DNA of 64,000 nt from assembly GCA_020002185.1 (NCBI GenBank), contig CM034541.1:34908671-34972670 (forward strand), read 5' to 3'. The notes under the pieces are model-generated. The model was not told where the DNA came from and did not search any database. It saw only the letters and a program-made list of their open reading frames with translations. Positions within the stretch are counted from its first letter, which is position 1. Each line of letters starts with the position of its first letter. Of the stretch, positions 12,501 through 26,700 are shown one piece after another. Made by a program: the position numbers and the translations under genes. The DNA comes from Paraescarpia echinospica. Its lineage: Eukaryota; Annelida; Polychaeta; Sabellida; Siboglinidae.

Positions 12501-15500
12501 AGACATCTAGTGGTTTTCGTCTTTGCACCGGTAAGTGCAGGGGTCATCTGTGGCAATCAACTACGTACAAGATAGGAACACTGCTCATTCAAGGCTGCTA
12601 ATTAAACTTATCTGAAATGCAGGTGTAGAAATTAAATTACCTGTTACTTGTAGAAATACATGTTCTCATTTGAGCAAAAATATAATTATGTTCGCATCGT
12701 GAAGATGATTGGTAGCTGAAAAGAAGCCTTCGGGGTGGGTGGTAAATGGAGCATACAATGCACAAATTCAATAATCTACACAGGATTAAGCTTGTTCGTC
12801 CCTCATTGTACAAGTATAGGCTGCAGGCTGTGGCTGTCGAACAACCACTCATGATAAGCTAAACACTGCTAAGGACTTCCAGCGTTACACAACTCATCAA
12901 CAAATATGTAAATGGCAGTCTGCATGTACAAATTTGTTGCACAAAGAACTACACAATGACATCAAACGACACCGTCATATTTACAGAGACATTTAATTGT
13001 TGTAATATCAACTGGGGAACATGAATAAATCAGGAGAAACCTGGATCAGAGTCCTGTGTGAGTGGGCATGAAATCTGGACCATGACGTGATACATTCTAA
13101 GTAAGATTAATGAGGACATCAACATCAAACAGCAAGGACAACTGCTCCCAAGGACAGGTGACACGTGTGACATAAGTGACAATCACTGGTTGAGGAGACC
13201 ATTTATAAAGTGAGCCAGTGATGCCATGGCACCACAGACACACCCTAGTGTCCATCTGCTCGAAACATGAACAACTGGTCATGGCAAAATTAGAGTATCA
13301 TTAGCAAGTATCAATCCTTGTCTACAACACCTCTGGCATGTGTCCTTTGGTGGATGCAGCTAAGTGAATAAATATGAGCTAAGTGAAGTCCGTTGATTGA
13401 TGAGTTTTTGGAAAGTGAGTATTTGGTTAAAGTTATCCTCTTACAGGAAGAAGGTGTGTTTGACCAGAGGGGTGACCTGATTGACAGGACTTGATCAGTT
13501 TTGTCAAACTGACCATTTGAATCAACCAATGGGTGAAACCATCAGATTACTCGGGCAGTATTCTTCACCTATGCAGCAATGGGTGATGTATAACTTGCTG
13601 TATGCAATGAGTGAAGGAAGATTGATAAAGAGAGCATGGAATCAGCAGAGCATCGTAGAAGAGGAAACCCCAAATTAAGATAGAGAGATCTCAAAGGAGC
13701 ATGGATGAACATCTGACATTGAGAGAAAGTTGCTTAAGATCGGGATAGATGGAGAAGCATCATTGAGAGGGTGGACTGGATGTCATGTGATGTGGCCCCC
13801 CAATCCCTCATGGGATAAAGGGGAAAGAAGAAAAAACTTGTTGGAAGAAATTACTGTGAATTTTGTAATTTGCATTATTACAGCACATGCTCTAGTTCAC
13901 TGGTAACTGCCAATTTTGTAATTTGCATTATTGCAGCACATGCTCTAGTTCACTGGTAACTGCCAATTTTGTAATTTGCATTATTACAGCAAATGCTCTA
14001 GTTCACTGGTAACTGCCAATTTTGTAATTTGCATTATTACAGCACATGCTCTAGTTCACTGGTAACTGCCAATTTTGTAATTTGCATTATTACAGCACAT
14101 GCTCTAGTTCACTGGTAACTGCCAATTTTGTAATTTGCATTATTACAGCACATGCTCTAGTCCAGACTGCAACATCTATACAATGACTAATGGTGAATCC
14201 TTCTACAAACAAGCAAGGGCCACATCCATGTTAACATCCTGAGACATACTTCTGCCATGGGTGGAGCTCATTCAGTACCGGGCAGATTGATGCTAATGTA
14301 GCATGGAGATTCAAATCTACACAATAGCCTGGTGTATTGTCTCACCAGTGCTACTCACACAGGTATTGGGACAGACAAGGCAAATGAGCCTCTTACCTGT
14401 GTCTGTTTTGCAGCGTGGCTTCACTACGAAATACCATGAAACCACTGAGGCTTGAATTGTCAACAACAACAACATCATCTACCAAGTGCTTCGCAATGGA
14501 GCTGGGTGATCTACACTAACAGTTTACCACCGGTGAGCAACAGTTCAGATAAAGTTCAGTGATATGTGAAGGAAACATCCAACTGCTTGATAACTTCTGT
14601 CTTGTTAGACGAAGTAATTACTGATCTTGTTGACAGCACCCAAAGGAAACACCATGCCACTTGGCAGCACTGGACACCATGCTGACTATCTTAGGGGTAA
14701 TGTTTCAAAGGCACCTTCAAATTGCACGTAAGTAATTCTAAAAACTCAAAGAGTTCCTGCCGATGCAGATCAATGCAGCACGACGACTGTGAGCAATTCA
14801 GTTGCAGAGAACAATGTTTTACGACCGTTTGGAGAGTGGAAGACAAGGTTGCATCATGTTTATATCTTCATCTGAGAATACACGTATTCCTGTCACGATT
14901 GCTTTCTGTAGGGTGGCCACCATTTGCCTCATGTAGAATGACCTCTAGCTATCCACACTAATATCCACTGTGTGGTTCTCTTGAAGATACTGTCACAGGC
15001 CAGCGCATGTATGCAATGGCTAAGCTTCATATCAGTGAATCTAGCCCAATAAACAATATCAGCAGGTGGGTACACTGGACAGTATCATATGTTAATGGGC
15101 ATCCAGCTGTTTCATGTTAAACACCATGACCAATCACTGAAATCTAGTCACTCTAAGCAGCTATCCAGTGCGATATTTATGGATTTGCAGCAACATTTTA
15201 TCAGTTTAATTCTAGCTAGCTTAACAACCATATAGTTTATTTTTTTATTTTTTTCTAAGCTTTCATTCATTTCATGTACATTGAACTGTCTCATGTCTTG
15301 GTGTTTGTTCACTGTATCTTCTAGGATAACTGTTACCAAACAATAAGAGCGATTAGTAGCCTTTCACACACTGCCCCTTTCCTACAGCCCTCCATGAACA
15401 TGAATGAAATATGTACACTATGAAAAGGTGGAACAAACAAACCTGAGGGCAATTTACAGATATGACGATAGCCCCCAAGATATCTCTACAGAAGACCCAG

Positions 15501-18500
15501 GTCAAGCCATGGACATTATGGAAACCTTATCAAGAAATTGCTGTTGGTCAAACAGTGATACCTTAAAGATTAATGATAGCACTTACAGCTGTAACTGTGT
15601 CATTACTACATTATTTATCGATGAAGGTTATGTAAACAAAAGATTTACATTATTTAATTAATTACACTAATCATAAGTACAAATGAAATAAGTACTTTCT
15701 AACAGGCATTATTTGTGTGTCAATCACTATAAGTACCAGAGTTCCTAACTTCCTGTCTTATTGTCCCAGTTGTCCTATCTGCCCAAGCTGTGTTGAATTA
15801 TGTGAGAAGAGAGAAAAAAGTCAACTGAAGCATTTTGTGGTCACTATGTACATAAATATTGAACACTCATGTGAACTTAGAAGGCAACTTTATAACATAA
15901 GTTATTTTCTATGCACCACATTTTTTTATAAACAAATTTACACATTTATGCTGTAATTTCTTACAGCATAAATGTGATACTCATGGCTGTACAGGTGACA
16001 TTTATGAATATACCTGTACATATTGATGGTAATCTGATATAATCTAGAAGGTGTGATTAATAATTACCGTAGGAATTAATCAAGAAAATATGGTACAAAA
16101 CAGAAGAACATGTCACAAATGGACAGAACACACTCCCAATAGTGATTCTAACTTAAACAAAATAAAAACAAGGCATTAGCTAAAATCCGTTTTTTCATGT
16201 GTACACAAAGTTTAACATCAAATGTAACATTTGAGAATATAAAAATACAGAAAATACATTTGTAGCATAAATTCGTTTTTAAACTCATCTGTGTAGCGAT
16301 TCTCAAGGAAAATTAAAATTTAATGACCTAGGCGATCACGTGATATCATGACGTCACACATGACATATACTCGCATCAGGCCGTCCCTTTCCATGGATTC
16401 AGAGCATGTTTACAAGGATAGGTTTTGGATTGAAACGAGCATCAGAATGAGATATTGTGCAACAGATCACAATTTGTTTTCACATATATAACTACAATAT
16501 ATTACCGTACTATATATATATATATGTATAATTAATAAATTATATATACATTACATTATATTCATCTGGATAAATAAAATTTAGAAACATCGTTGTATAT
16601 AATTACCATATTTTCATTTTTGTGGTGAATAAATAATTACTACAAAAATAAACAAATTTACAAACAGTGCATCATAGTATACAAATTATTTGGTTTATAT
16701 TACTTTGTGAAAACACAAACAAAAAAGTCAAGAAAATCAATGGTTTGGTGTCAGGCTTGAAATGGTGTCACCCGATTATAAAATAAATGACATGAAACAA
16801 CGCGTCTACCAACTGAGCTACCGAGATCGACGGATATTCACTGACTGATTAAAGTTGTTATGATAAATTGTACAACTCCTCCTTCATATATTAATATTCT
16901 AGTGATATTAGGAGGTTATACAACGTTAATTTCTGTAGCTGGATACTATATCTGTTTGCCATGTATGTTTATTGGTGTAGATTATCTCCGGTGTGTTGCA
17001 ATCGATATAATTATTCTGAAAACGAGCCGAAGCTCAGCGAAACCTGGTCGACTTGTAGGCCCATTCGCATTCATTGTTTTTTTAAATAAAATTGGATTCA
17101 TGTGGAACCGTAAGATAACTGCTTATTCCTCTACGATGACTAGTGTTTGTATCACATCGAAATATTGCACAATAACTCATTGTGATGCTCGTTTCGACCC
17201 AAAAGGTATCCTTGTAAACATGCTCTGAATGCATGGAAAGGGTCGGCCTGATGAGAGTATATGTCATATGTGACGTCACATCTCGGCATCCCAAAATGGA
17301 CACCAAAAAAAGCACATTCGAAAATGTCCAGATGCACAGCATAAAATGTGGAATATCTAATTCATTTAATTTTCTTGATTTTTTTAGCTTGGCGGACATA
17401 GAAATATATAGCAGAATGTAGTATAATATGAATTCAAGCAATAGGTGTTTTTATTCCCTTTAAGTAGCTTTAGAGGTCATTATACAGCTGCAGCCCTCTA
17501 TAGGAACTTCTCCAAGGCAGGTTTGGAAAGACTGCTCCAAAGTCAGAATAGTGAGACAAACTACATAATCACACCTATAGACATTTTAAAAGCGAACCAC
17601 GGAGCAGTTAAAATCAAACCAAAGAGCTGTATAAGCTCAGACCTGAGACAGGAATGCCGAGCACGTACTTCATTCACGATGCTATCGTTTACTCATCACC
17701 TCTGACAGATATTCTTTCACGATGACAAGTTTTTGAAGCCCATACATACAAACAAATAAGACTACCTGGAAACAATTATCTATTGATTATTATGTTACAC
17801 AGGTAACAGGTCAACATTCCCTGTCTGGAAGGTCACTATGAATGACTCCAACAGCGCATAACCGACTAAGTAACAGTTGGCCCAATGAACGTGAACCGCG
17901 CTTAAGATTGACAGAGATAGGTGCACAATAAATGTGTCCAGGTATCCGAAAGACACATGAGGTTGGAACCGCACCTCGTCAGACATTGATACCTTTGAGT
18001 GTGTAGGCTATAACAGTCAAGCAGAGACCATATGCAGTCAGGTGTTGCACTTTCGCCGCAAGTGATTCACCTTTACAAATATGCATTGGCTCAATTATTT
18101 TGGCCAGACAATCTCTGGTAGTTTTACCAACTCCCAAATCTGGCTGACTTATTTCCCCAATGGCCAATAATATGATCTCAGTGTTTCAAACAGTATATAA
18201 CCAAGGATAACTCTTTAAGTTAATAAAACACTTCAAAACCCTCACTGACTACATTTTATGCCAAATACTACAAAATTTAGTTTCACAGTCAGTATATAAC
18301 AGATGGCTGCCTAACAAAAAAATTGAATATAAAAACCTGGGGATGGGGTACTATTTGATCACCATAAGAACACACAAGAGTCACGAGATTGTCTTCCATG
18401 AATCTGACCATTGATACTGTGACGAGACATGGCATGAAAGACATGATGCAGACCTACTGTGTCAGCTCCCAACAAAGCTGCCTGTGTCCCTTGGATGAAG

Positions 18501-21500
18501 GTCTTCTCAGAAGACATAGATTACAAACTCACGTTTGTTTCACTGGAATGTGGTGACCACAATGTCACACTCGCTCATACCCACTTTATCTCCGACAGAT
18601 CACCCTAACCACAAGTCACAATACATCGACGTATTCATGGTTATACCACACATTATCATCTGCACTCATGTGTGACCAAAATAAGGTAAAACCAAATCCA
18701 AAACATTGCCTTCAATGCACTGGTCAAGGTGGCAGTGTATGTGGGCATGCAAAAGAAATAACTGAGCTAATTCATTAAAACATTGTACATTCTGATGAGT
18801 GTAATGCATTTCTGATTGCAATCAGAAATGCAATCAGAAAATGCAATTGGGTTAATTCAGTCCAGAAGAACTGGTTCACTATTGCCAATTTGGTGGGTTA
18901 ATTAGACCTGACAGATGTAATTGTTTATTTATTAATAGTACATAAGATTACAGTACATTGTAATATTATTAATATTAATAATACGTAGGCAGTGTATTAT
19001 AATTTATTATGTATATATTTATCAATTTGATTATAAATATACAGGTAAATGGATATGATAATTTACATAAACTAATTGACACATATTAATTAAACCAGCA
19101 CGTTGGATCCATGGCACTTTTATCATCTTTAGGGAATATTTTATTTTCCTACAGAAGAGTTTGATCTTAGTACAGTAGTTTTAATTAAGTGCCACATTTA
19201 ATAGACACACCATACAAATGTTTATTTGTTCAATATTTTCATGATGTAACTGAGTCTGGAAATCTAACTTTAGCATATTTTTCAGAAAATGTTTATGCAT
19301 ACAGCAATACAATTTGTCTGGATTGCTAATTACTGTACACACCCAAATTCTGCTTCTGCATTCACAGATAATGACATCGCTAAGTTTAATTACGACATCC
19401 TCTAAAACATCCTGTAATGCCTTAGGGGAGAGCGAAGTGAATGGCAGTGACACAACTATAGCGGCCATGTGCAATGTTAATGGTTGTATGATTCAGCAAT
19501 ATGACCTTGCACCAGTTATCAGGACAATTCAGCAACGGTCCTAGCGCATAACAAGACTTTTTGTTCACATCATCTTACATTAGTTGTTAAATTCCAAATG
19601 TGGCAAGGAGGCAATACCTGAAGTACATTGAAGGATGTGGTAAGGAGACAATGCCTGAAGTACACAGAATGATGTGGTAAGGAGGCAATACCTGGAGTAC
19701 TCAGAAGGTTGTGGCAAGGCAATACCCAGAGTACATGGAAGGATGTGTCAATGAGGCAATACCAGGAGTACATAGAAGTATGTGCCAAGGAGGCAATGCC
19801 CAGAGTACATAGAATGATGTGGCAAAGAGGCAATACCCAGGGTACACAGAAGGATGTGGCAAAGAGGCAATACCCAGGGTACACAGAAGGATGTGGCAAA
19901 GAGGCAATACCCAGAGTATACAGAAGGATGTGGCATGGAGGCAATACCTGTAGCATACAGAAGAGGTTGGCAAGGTGCAGAAAGTGCATGTATACTTAAG
20001 TTGATTGACGATGCAGAAGGCAGAGGCAGATTAGAACGACTCAAAGAAAGGGGCATAAGCTTGAATTTAAGCATAAGAAAAAACAGAAAATACTTGGTAG
20101 TATGTACTGGTACTTTGATGAAAAAAGTACACAACCTATCTGTTGTTAGCAGAATTGCACAAATGAGTATTAAATGGTATCTACAAGTTCAGGTGTCACT
20201 CTGGTGCAATCAGGGAACAAGTAGAACTTTGTTTGCTCTACTCTGCAAGACATGGCCATGCATGTCTGGCACTCTCGTGTACTACCAAATAGTGTTATGT
20301 TACAATAGCCACCAATATACAGTTATTTCGCATGTAGATAAGACAAAAAACCAACACTTCCACTACCCAGGTAAGCATATTAGGTAGAAAACCTACATGA
20401 TTCTAACTGAAGTCAGATGGTAAAACATCAACATCTCAAAAGTAGGCAAAGTTCTGTCTTGTGAGTGTCACTTGAACAGTATGTACAAAGCAACCCCAAA
20501 ATAAGCCAATTGATCCTAACAGAACTGACCAAAAATGGAACAAAGTGAATTTATAAAATAGCAACTGAATAATCTGTTTTGGCGTTTGGCCGTGCTAACA
20601 TTCCCTTTTGAAACCTGCTTCCTTGTGGTAGCTGTGGGGTCGCAAGTGAACAGCTTTTGGACAGGTTAAGTCTCGTTTCAGATGAGTGACTCTAGTGTGC
20701 ATATGGCAGTAGGGGCAGACATGTCTGGTCACACAAGATGGCACCTACAAGAGCTCGTAAAACCTGTTTTAAACACTCACTCATCCAACCAGCTTCTGCA
20801 CGACCTGAATATATATCAGTGAATGTGTTTTTGATGATTGGCAATAATGTCATAAAAGGCCTGGGTTGTGGTGACAAGTGCTGTGCCTGTCTGCTGGCCT
20901 GATAACTTAGTTTACAGATCAATGATTCAACATTTCACAGAAGGTGAGATTACGTTGATATCTAGTCTAGCTAGTTGGGGGTTATGAGGTCAGCATCTTT
21001 ATAAGAACTAGTATTGCCTCTAGATGTCTTGCTTCATTAAACTGCTAGTATAGGGGTGGAAAACAGTTAGCACGTTTATACTTAAGTGGAACGGTCCTGA
21101 CCAAGCACCGGTTCACTACAGTTGCTGTATCACCCATTCCTGCATAAGGTAGATATATATGCGGTCACAATTTGAGAACCAACAGAGACAATATTGCATG
21201 AGAAAGAGTTCCCTTCATTTTCGTAAAATCACAAATAGAGCAGTCATAGAAGACACCCAATGAACCAAAAGCCAGCTATAGATGTGGACAAAAAGGCACA
21301 CCGTCTGACTGTGTAACTTACTTACAAAAACAGCTGCTTCTAAGTAATGTTTGTGTCATTCTGGCACGTGTATATCTGCAACACTTTGTGCATGCATTAT
21401 GTGGACGAGTGCATGCATGCATGCATGTGAGAAACCATGGCTATTTTGTAGCCTGAATGATACAGATATGCAGTGTGCTGCGCGTGTACTCACAATATAT

Positions 21501-23701
21501 ATATATATATATATCTGTGAGGTGCTTGTGAGATGTGCGGCCATGCATGACATGGCAAGTATGCCTCTGTCTGGGCTTTCAGCAATTAGATTTTTTAAGT
21601 ATCCAATGCTTCTATCTCTCACAGAAAAGTACCCAGTGACTTCCACCAAAACCTAATATGCTTCTTAGAAACACCCACGTCTTTTGTTCATGGCTGCACT
21701 TGCGCGCACAATAGTTGTGTGAATGCTGTAGAATGTTATCAATGAGGTGTATCCATTCATTCATGCACTGTGTAATTTGCTACTGTTGCCAGTCACCTAT
21801 GTATTTGTGGTAGTGATAACCATCAAAGTACAGTGGCAAGTCAGTGGCTGGTACAACACACAAGGTGCAATACATTTACTCCCAAATAGGTATCTCGTAC
21901 GAGTGCTCTATTCTTTACTTCTGTGTAACTGAAGAGGGAAAATTTTCTCATGTATTTTTGTCTTGGTTGGTTCTGTCTCACTAATTACTTACTTAAGATA
22001 ATGTGAACCTAACTGCTTTTGTAGGAAGGAAAAAGGGTTTGCAAATCTGTTTAAATATTTGGAATATCTTTATATACAATGCTATTAATTACTTCTGGAA
22101 AAAGACAAATCAAAATTGTTTCCATACATCTATTAAATCAATAACCCCAAGCCATATATGTTGACACCATATGCTAAAGTTCTTTGTTCTTGCAAACAAT
22201 TCCTTCAAATGACAACTGCTAAGGCTACATTATAGGAGGTTTGTTAGAAAACCGATTTCTTTTTATTAGCGTATATTCATTTCTGCCTCTGCTCGTATGA
22301 GCTTACAGTGACAGCTCTGCAAGATAACAAGGGCTGGTCATTTAATCAAGATAATATATCACTACATTACTCTTAAAGCAATTTGCATCTCCAGCAGTTA
22401 ACTTTCACGTATTAATCTATGACCTCACGAAGGACCCGTAACGCCTTCATTTTTCCAAATTCACTGTGGGTTAGTTCATACTGAACATTAATTGATGATT
22501 GTTTGCAACACTATGCATATCTTCTACGATTGTTTCAAGTTATTTAAACCATCCCCAACTGCATGACTTGAGGATGATTACTCTTTGGAATATGTTCCCT
22601 CTTAGTGTTAGATCAGTTGAAAATATTACAAAATTCTGTTGTCATTTAAAAACTTCTCTTTACAACCTTGCTTATCCACCGTAGCTCCCTAGCGCCTTGA
22701 ACCATCTGTTGACAACTGGAATACTACTTATGCATTTTGAGATTGACCAATCCTTTTGTTTTGATGCGCCTCTGAGCTTAGTTTCCAAGGATTTAGGCGT
22801 AACAGATGTTATCTTATTATTATTATTATCATGAAACAATCATAGAAAACATGAATTGTGTTGCATGCAACAGCTCGAAGTTATACAATCTTTGTTAAAT
22901 GTCCAGTATAAATAATTTGTGAAATTGTCCCCTGTTGTATATGTTGGTTCAGCCAAGCTGAAATTAATATAATAGTTTCTCCACTGATTTCTTCAAAACT
23001 AAATAATAAATTTGCACCTACATGCTGTCATGTAGAAAATATAAGGATTGTTTTTGGTGAAATGAGTCTACAAAATGAGTAAATAATATATATTAATTTA
23101 TAAATGACAAACTAGGAAGAGACTGCCTCCTTTTAAGTGAAATGTAAATTGACGTTAAAATAACAATAGTACACTTACAGCATACAGCAGCCCTTGTTGA
23201 TCCGTGATTTTGACTTCCACCCTCTTCTCATAGGCGAGTGAGTATTGGTATCCTGCTATGGGATGCCATATTTGCAGGCGAAGGAATGCTGTGTTCTGAT
23301 TGGACGGCCTATTGATGTTACGGCCCACATATATGTAGAACATACTGAGGCGACCAGCCGGTAGTTCTGTATCAGCGTCCAACCATGATTTCAGCGCTCC
23401 ACTTCGCAAAGGTTCATTTCGCCACGTCACATTGTTTCCATATATATTATATGCATTGTTCACAAGCTGTGTGCCCGCTGTAAAGAGAGGAATGGTTCAC
23501 TGCTGTAGTTATGCTTTCAAAATAACTGTATCATGGCTTACAAATTATGCATGTTCACTTTATTGGTTACACTGGACATACAACATTTTGAAATATATGT
23601 CTCAAATAAGCATGCATAAGCAACAATTTTAAATTACCATCATCATATTTTTTGTACAGTAAAAAAAGCCAAGGGTGACATTAGTGGTAAGTTTCCTCTG
23701 T

Positions 23702-23740
<39 letters not shown>

Positions 23741-26700
23741 GATCTCTCTCTATATATATATACACATGTGTTTATACATATTACTATTATTAAATTAAGA
23801 TAGCTAAGTAATCATGTACTTCAAACATAAAAAAACTCTTTCTCATCAGCCGAAGTAACACTGTTAGATGTGGGCTGTTCTATTCACAATTAGCTTTCCA
23901 GTCAAACCACTCAGAGCAGGAGGTATCAATTTCAAAGAAATATTCCGCCACATACCTGGTGTTATTACCACATCTGCAAAAGAGATGAAAAGAACATTGT
24001 TAGAAACAAGATCAGTCATAGATAGAACATGTAAGCCATTTCTAACAAAGCAATGTCTGACTTTAGCCAGGCGAAATTACCTGTGCAAGCTATGACTTAA
24101 AAAAAACTTTGGCTGGCTACAGTGTATCATGATATAGTGCCTGTACACTGGTTCCAAGACAGGGTGAAACTTTATCTTAGCCAACTTGTAAATGGAGATG
24201 AACATAATATGTTCAGAAACATCAGATCACCAATGATGTTGTAAATTGTACAATGTATTTTTTTACTTAATCACATCACCAGTGTGGCGTGTGATAGTGC
24301 CATTTAACAGGGGCTATCTGTGCTCATTCAGTATTTACAATGTAATCTACATGATAACCACTGAAGCAGTAACTGAAATACAATAGATTGGGGTACTCTG
24401 TGAGCAATCAGAAAGATGTAATTCGCAGTCTCAACACAGTCAAAGACAAGTGAGTTTCTCCGGGAAACGTCACTCATATGAATTATTTTAATGGTCATCT
24501 TTGGGTTTTGATGGTCTACGTCTAATGGACAGGTTCAACTATTTACCAAAAACAGCAGATACTGGGGACTTGAAGGAAACGCAAGACTAGACCATATTTG
24601 GTGAACTCTGATGGTGGGAGTGATACCATTTGATGTCAGAAGCCTTGTTGGTTTTTTTAACATTTACAATACAAATATACATTCTGAAAAGAGATAAAGT
24701 TTAAGGACTACTCTACATATTGTTAGCTACATAATTAATGCATTGCTGCAGCATTTGAATTATAAACATTGATCTACACAGCAGCCAGAAGTGCAGGGAT
24801 TGTTGGACCCGGCTGACCATTGACGTTTTCAACTTTGTCGCAGTCTGGTCACAATGTCTGGCTCCTGTCCATTACTACAGACTACTGCCATAGTAGGGAC
24901 GCAACAATGTTAGAGATTAGCATAATACTGAGAATCCCACTTATGAAACTTACGTCAACTTTATGGAGTACTTTCTTTGGAAATGCTGATGCAAGTGGAC
25001 ACTAACTGCTTAGAATTTAAATTAATGAGACCTCTTGGCGACTCAATAAAACATGCACTTGTACACAGTTAGTTGACATGATCAATAATGCATCACCTGT
25101 ATACCATAACATCATTATTTTTATGACGTAATGCTTAACATTGCAGACTTGCCCAGTATTTTAATATAGCAAGTTGCAACTAGTCAATATATCGCTGAGT
25201 AGAATATTAAGTGCTCAGACTACAGTGATAAAAGATCTATTCAGTCATCAGACAACAATGTTAATGTGATATTACTAACATTTTGTTTTTTCTCAGTAAG
25301 ATAGTACAATAGTTGTTTTGAGTTGTCACATAACCTACACACTTTAGCTACATTTCATTTAATTATGTAAGAAAATTCCATGACTGATTTATAAAGATTT
25401 ATCACTAAATGTTTATACCGCTGAAATGTTCAGTTATATTATTTTCCTTCGGGAAATTGCTAGAGCAATACTGTTTTATGAGAACACATCTAAGAAATAT
25501 ATTTTATAGTTTGATGCATATTACAGCTGCGTTTACCACTATCTACAATGTGTGCACATTAGATGAACAGCATTCCTTGCATACATGATTGTTGGATATA
25601 TTGACTTGGTTGTCAGAGTCAGCATGATTCCTTCGCAGAGTCAAGGTGGCAAGGTTGTTAATAAAGGCAACAGATTGTTATTTATAACACTGAACAAGGA
25701 CCACCATTGTGTTTTATATTAGGTGGCACACTGATAAATAATGATGCCTTCATTGTAATATATATATATATATTACAATGAAGGCATCATTATTTATATA
25801 TATATCCATACCAAGAAAGCACATTAAATTTAAGTCATTAGACATTAACTTGTTTTAGATGTGTCACTATGGTCATCGGCATGTTCAATAAACATCATAG
25901 ATTTGTTAGTTTATGCATGATTTTATATAATATTTCTTCTAAGTCAGACTAAAGGTAAAAGTAAGTTCTTATATAGCGCAGTATCCAGTCCTCAGGACTG
26001 CTCAAAGCGCTTTACACTTTACTCCCTGGCAGACCTGTTCAATCGAACACTGTCTCAACTTCTCTGGGAAGCATTCAGCCACACTGCAATTAATGCACAA
26101 AGACTATTCGTACACAAATATACACCACTGTCTATAGCCAGGTACTCATTCATACACCTGAGTGAACTGAAGCAATGAAGAGTAAACGAACTTGCCCAAG
26201 GTTTGACACCCGGGTTCTCTCAGTCGAGAGTCCGGAGTTCTTACCGCTGCGCTACTGTGCTCCTAATGACTAAGTTTAATAGCTAACTGCATGAAACCCA
26301 AAAGGCAAGTCAGACCTAAACTCAAAGAGGAACCGTACACGTGCCACATATCGGTAATTCACTTTAATATTTATTCATGCCATGACCATATAGTATGCTT
26401 GGCATAGCCCTTGGCCCTTGGGCTTGCCTTTGTGTTGGTGCTTGCCAATCGAGACCGGCATTCGTGGGATTCGTGTAAATTTATGCCCGGCCTCATATTC
26501 GACTTAAGTTCAGGTATTTATTACTGAAGATGAAAGTGGATACTGTAATTATTTCACATTAGGACTACTTTGTGTGTATGCCCACAATACACTTTACTTC
26601 GCTGCTGATTAGAATGTAGTTTTGTGCAAGAACCAATCTAGTAGTCGTCTGTTTCCTCGGTCTCTTCCCCCTATCGAATAACGGGGCATTTACTATTTAG

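Larger units (their letters stand above)
16690..17290 (-). repeat. Composite repeat copy: CRE, THAP-like frame, tRNA-like unit
   Basis: Read on the minus strand: TGACGTCA (17278-17271), an ATG 98 nt later (17180), then homology to the plus-strand copy at 52988-53575 in the same order. Shared blocks include GATTGC(A/G)AC with TAATCTACA, ATGAAGGA(G/A)GAG with TACAATTTA, a tRNA-like A box 360 nt after the ATG, and TTTTC(A/G)CAAAGTAAT at the end. The two copies are diverged but colinear. Confidence 0.7.

Noticed and set aside
14380..14440. Minus-strand donor ACAG|GTAAGAGG
   Set aside because: The nearest good acceptor gives an exon starting with TGA in the required phase.
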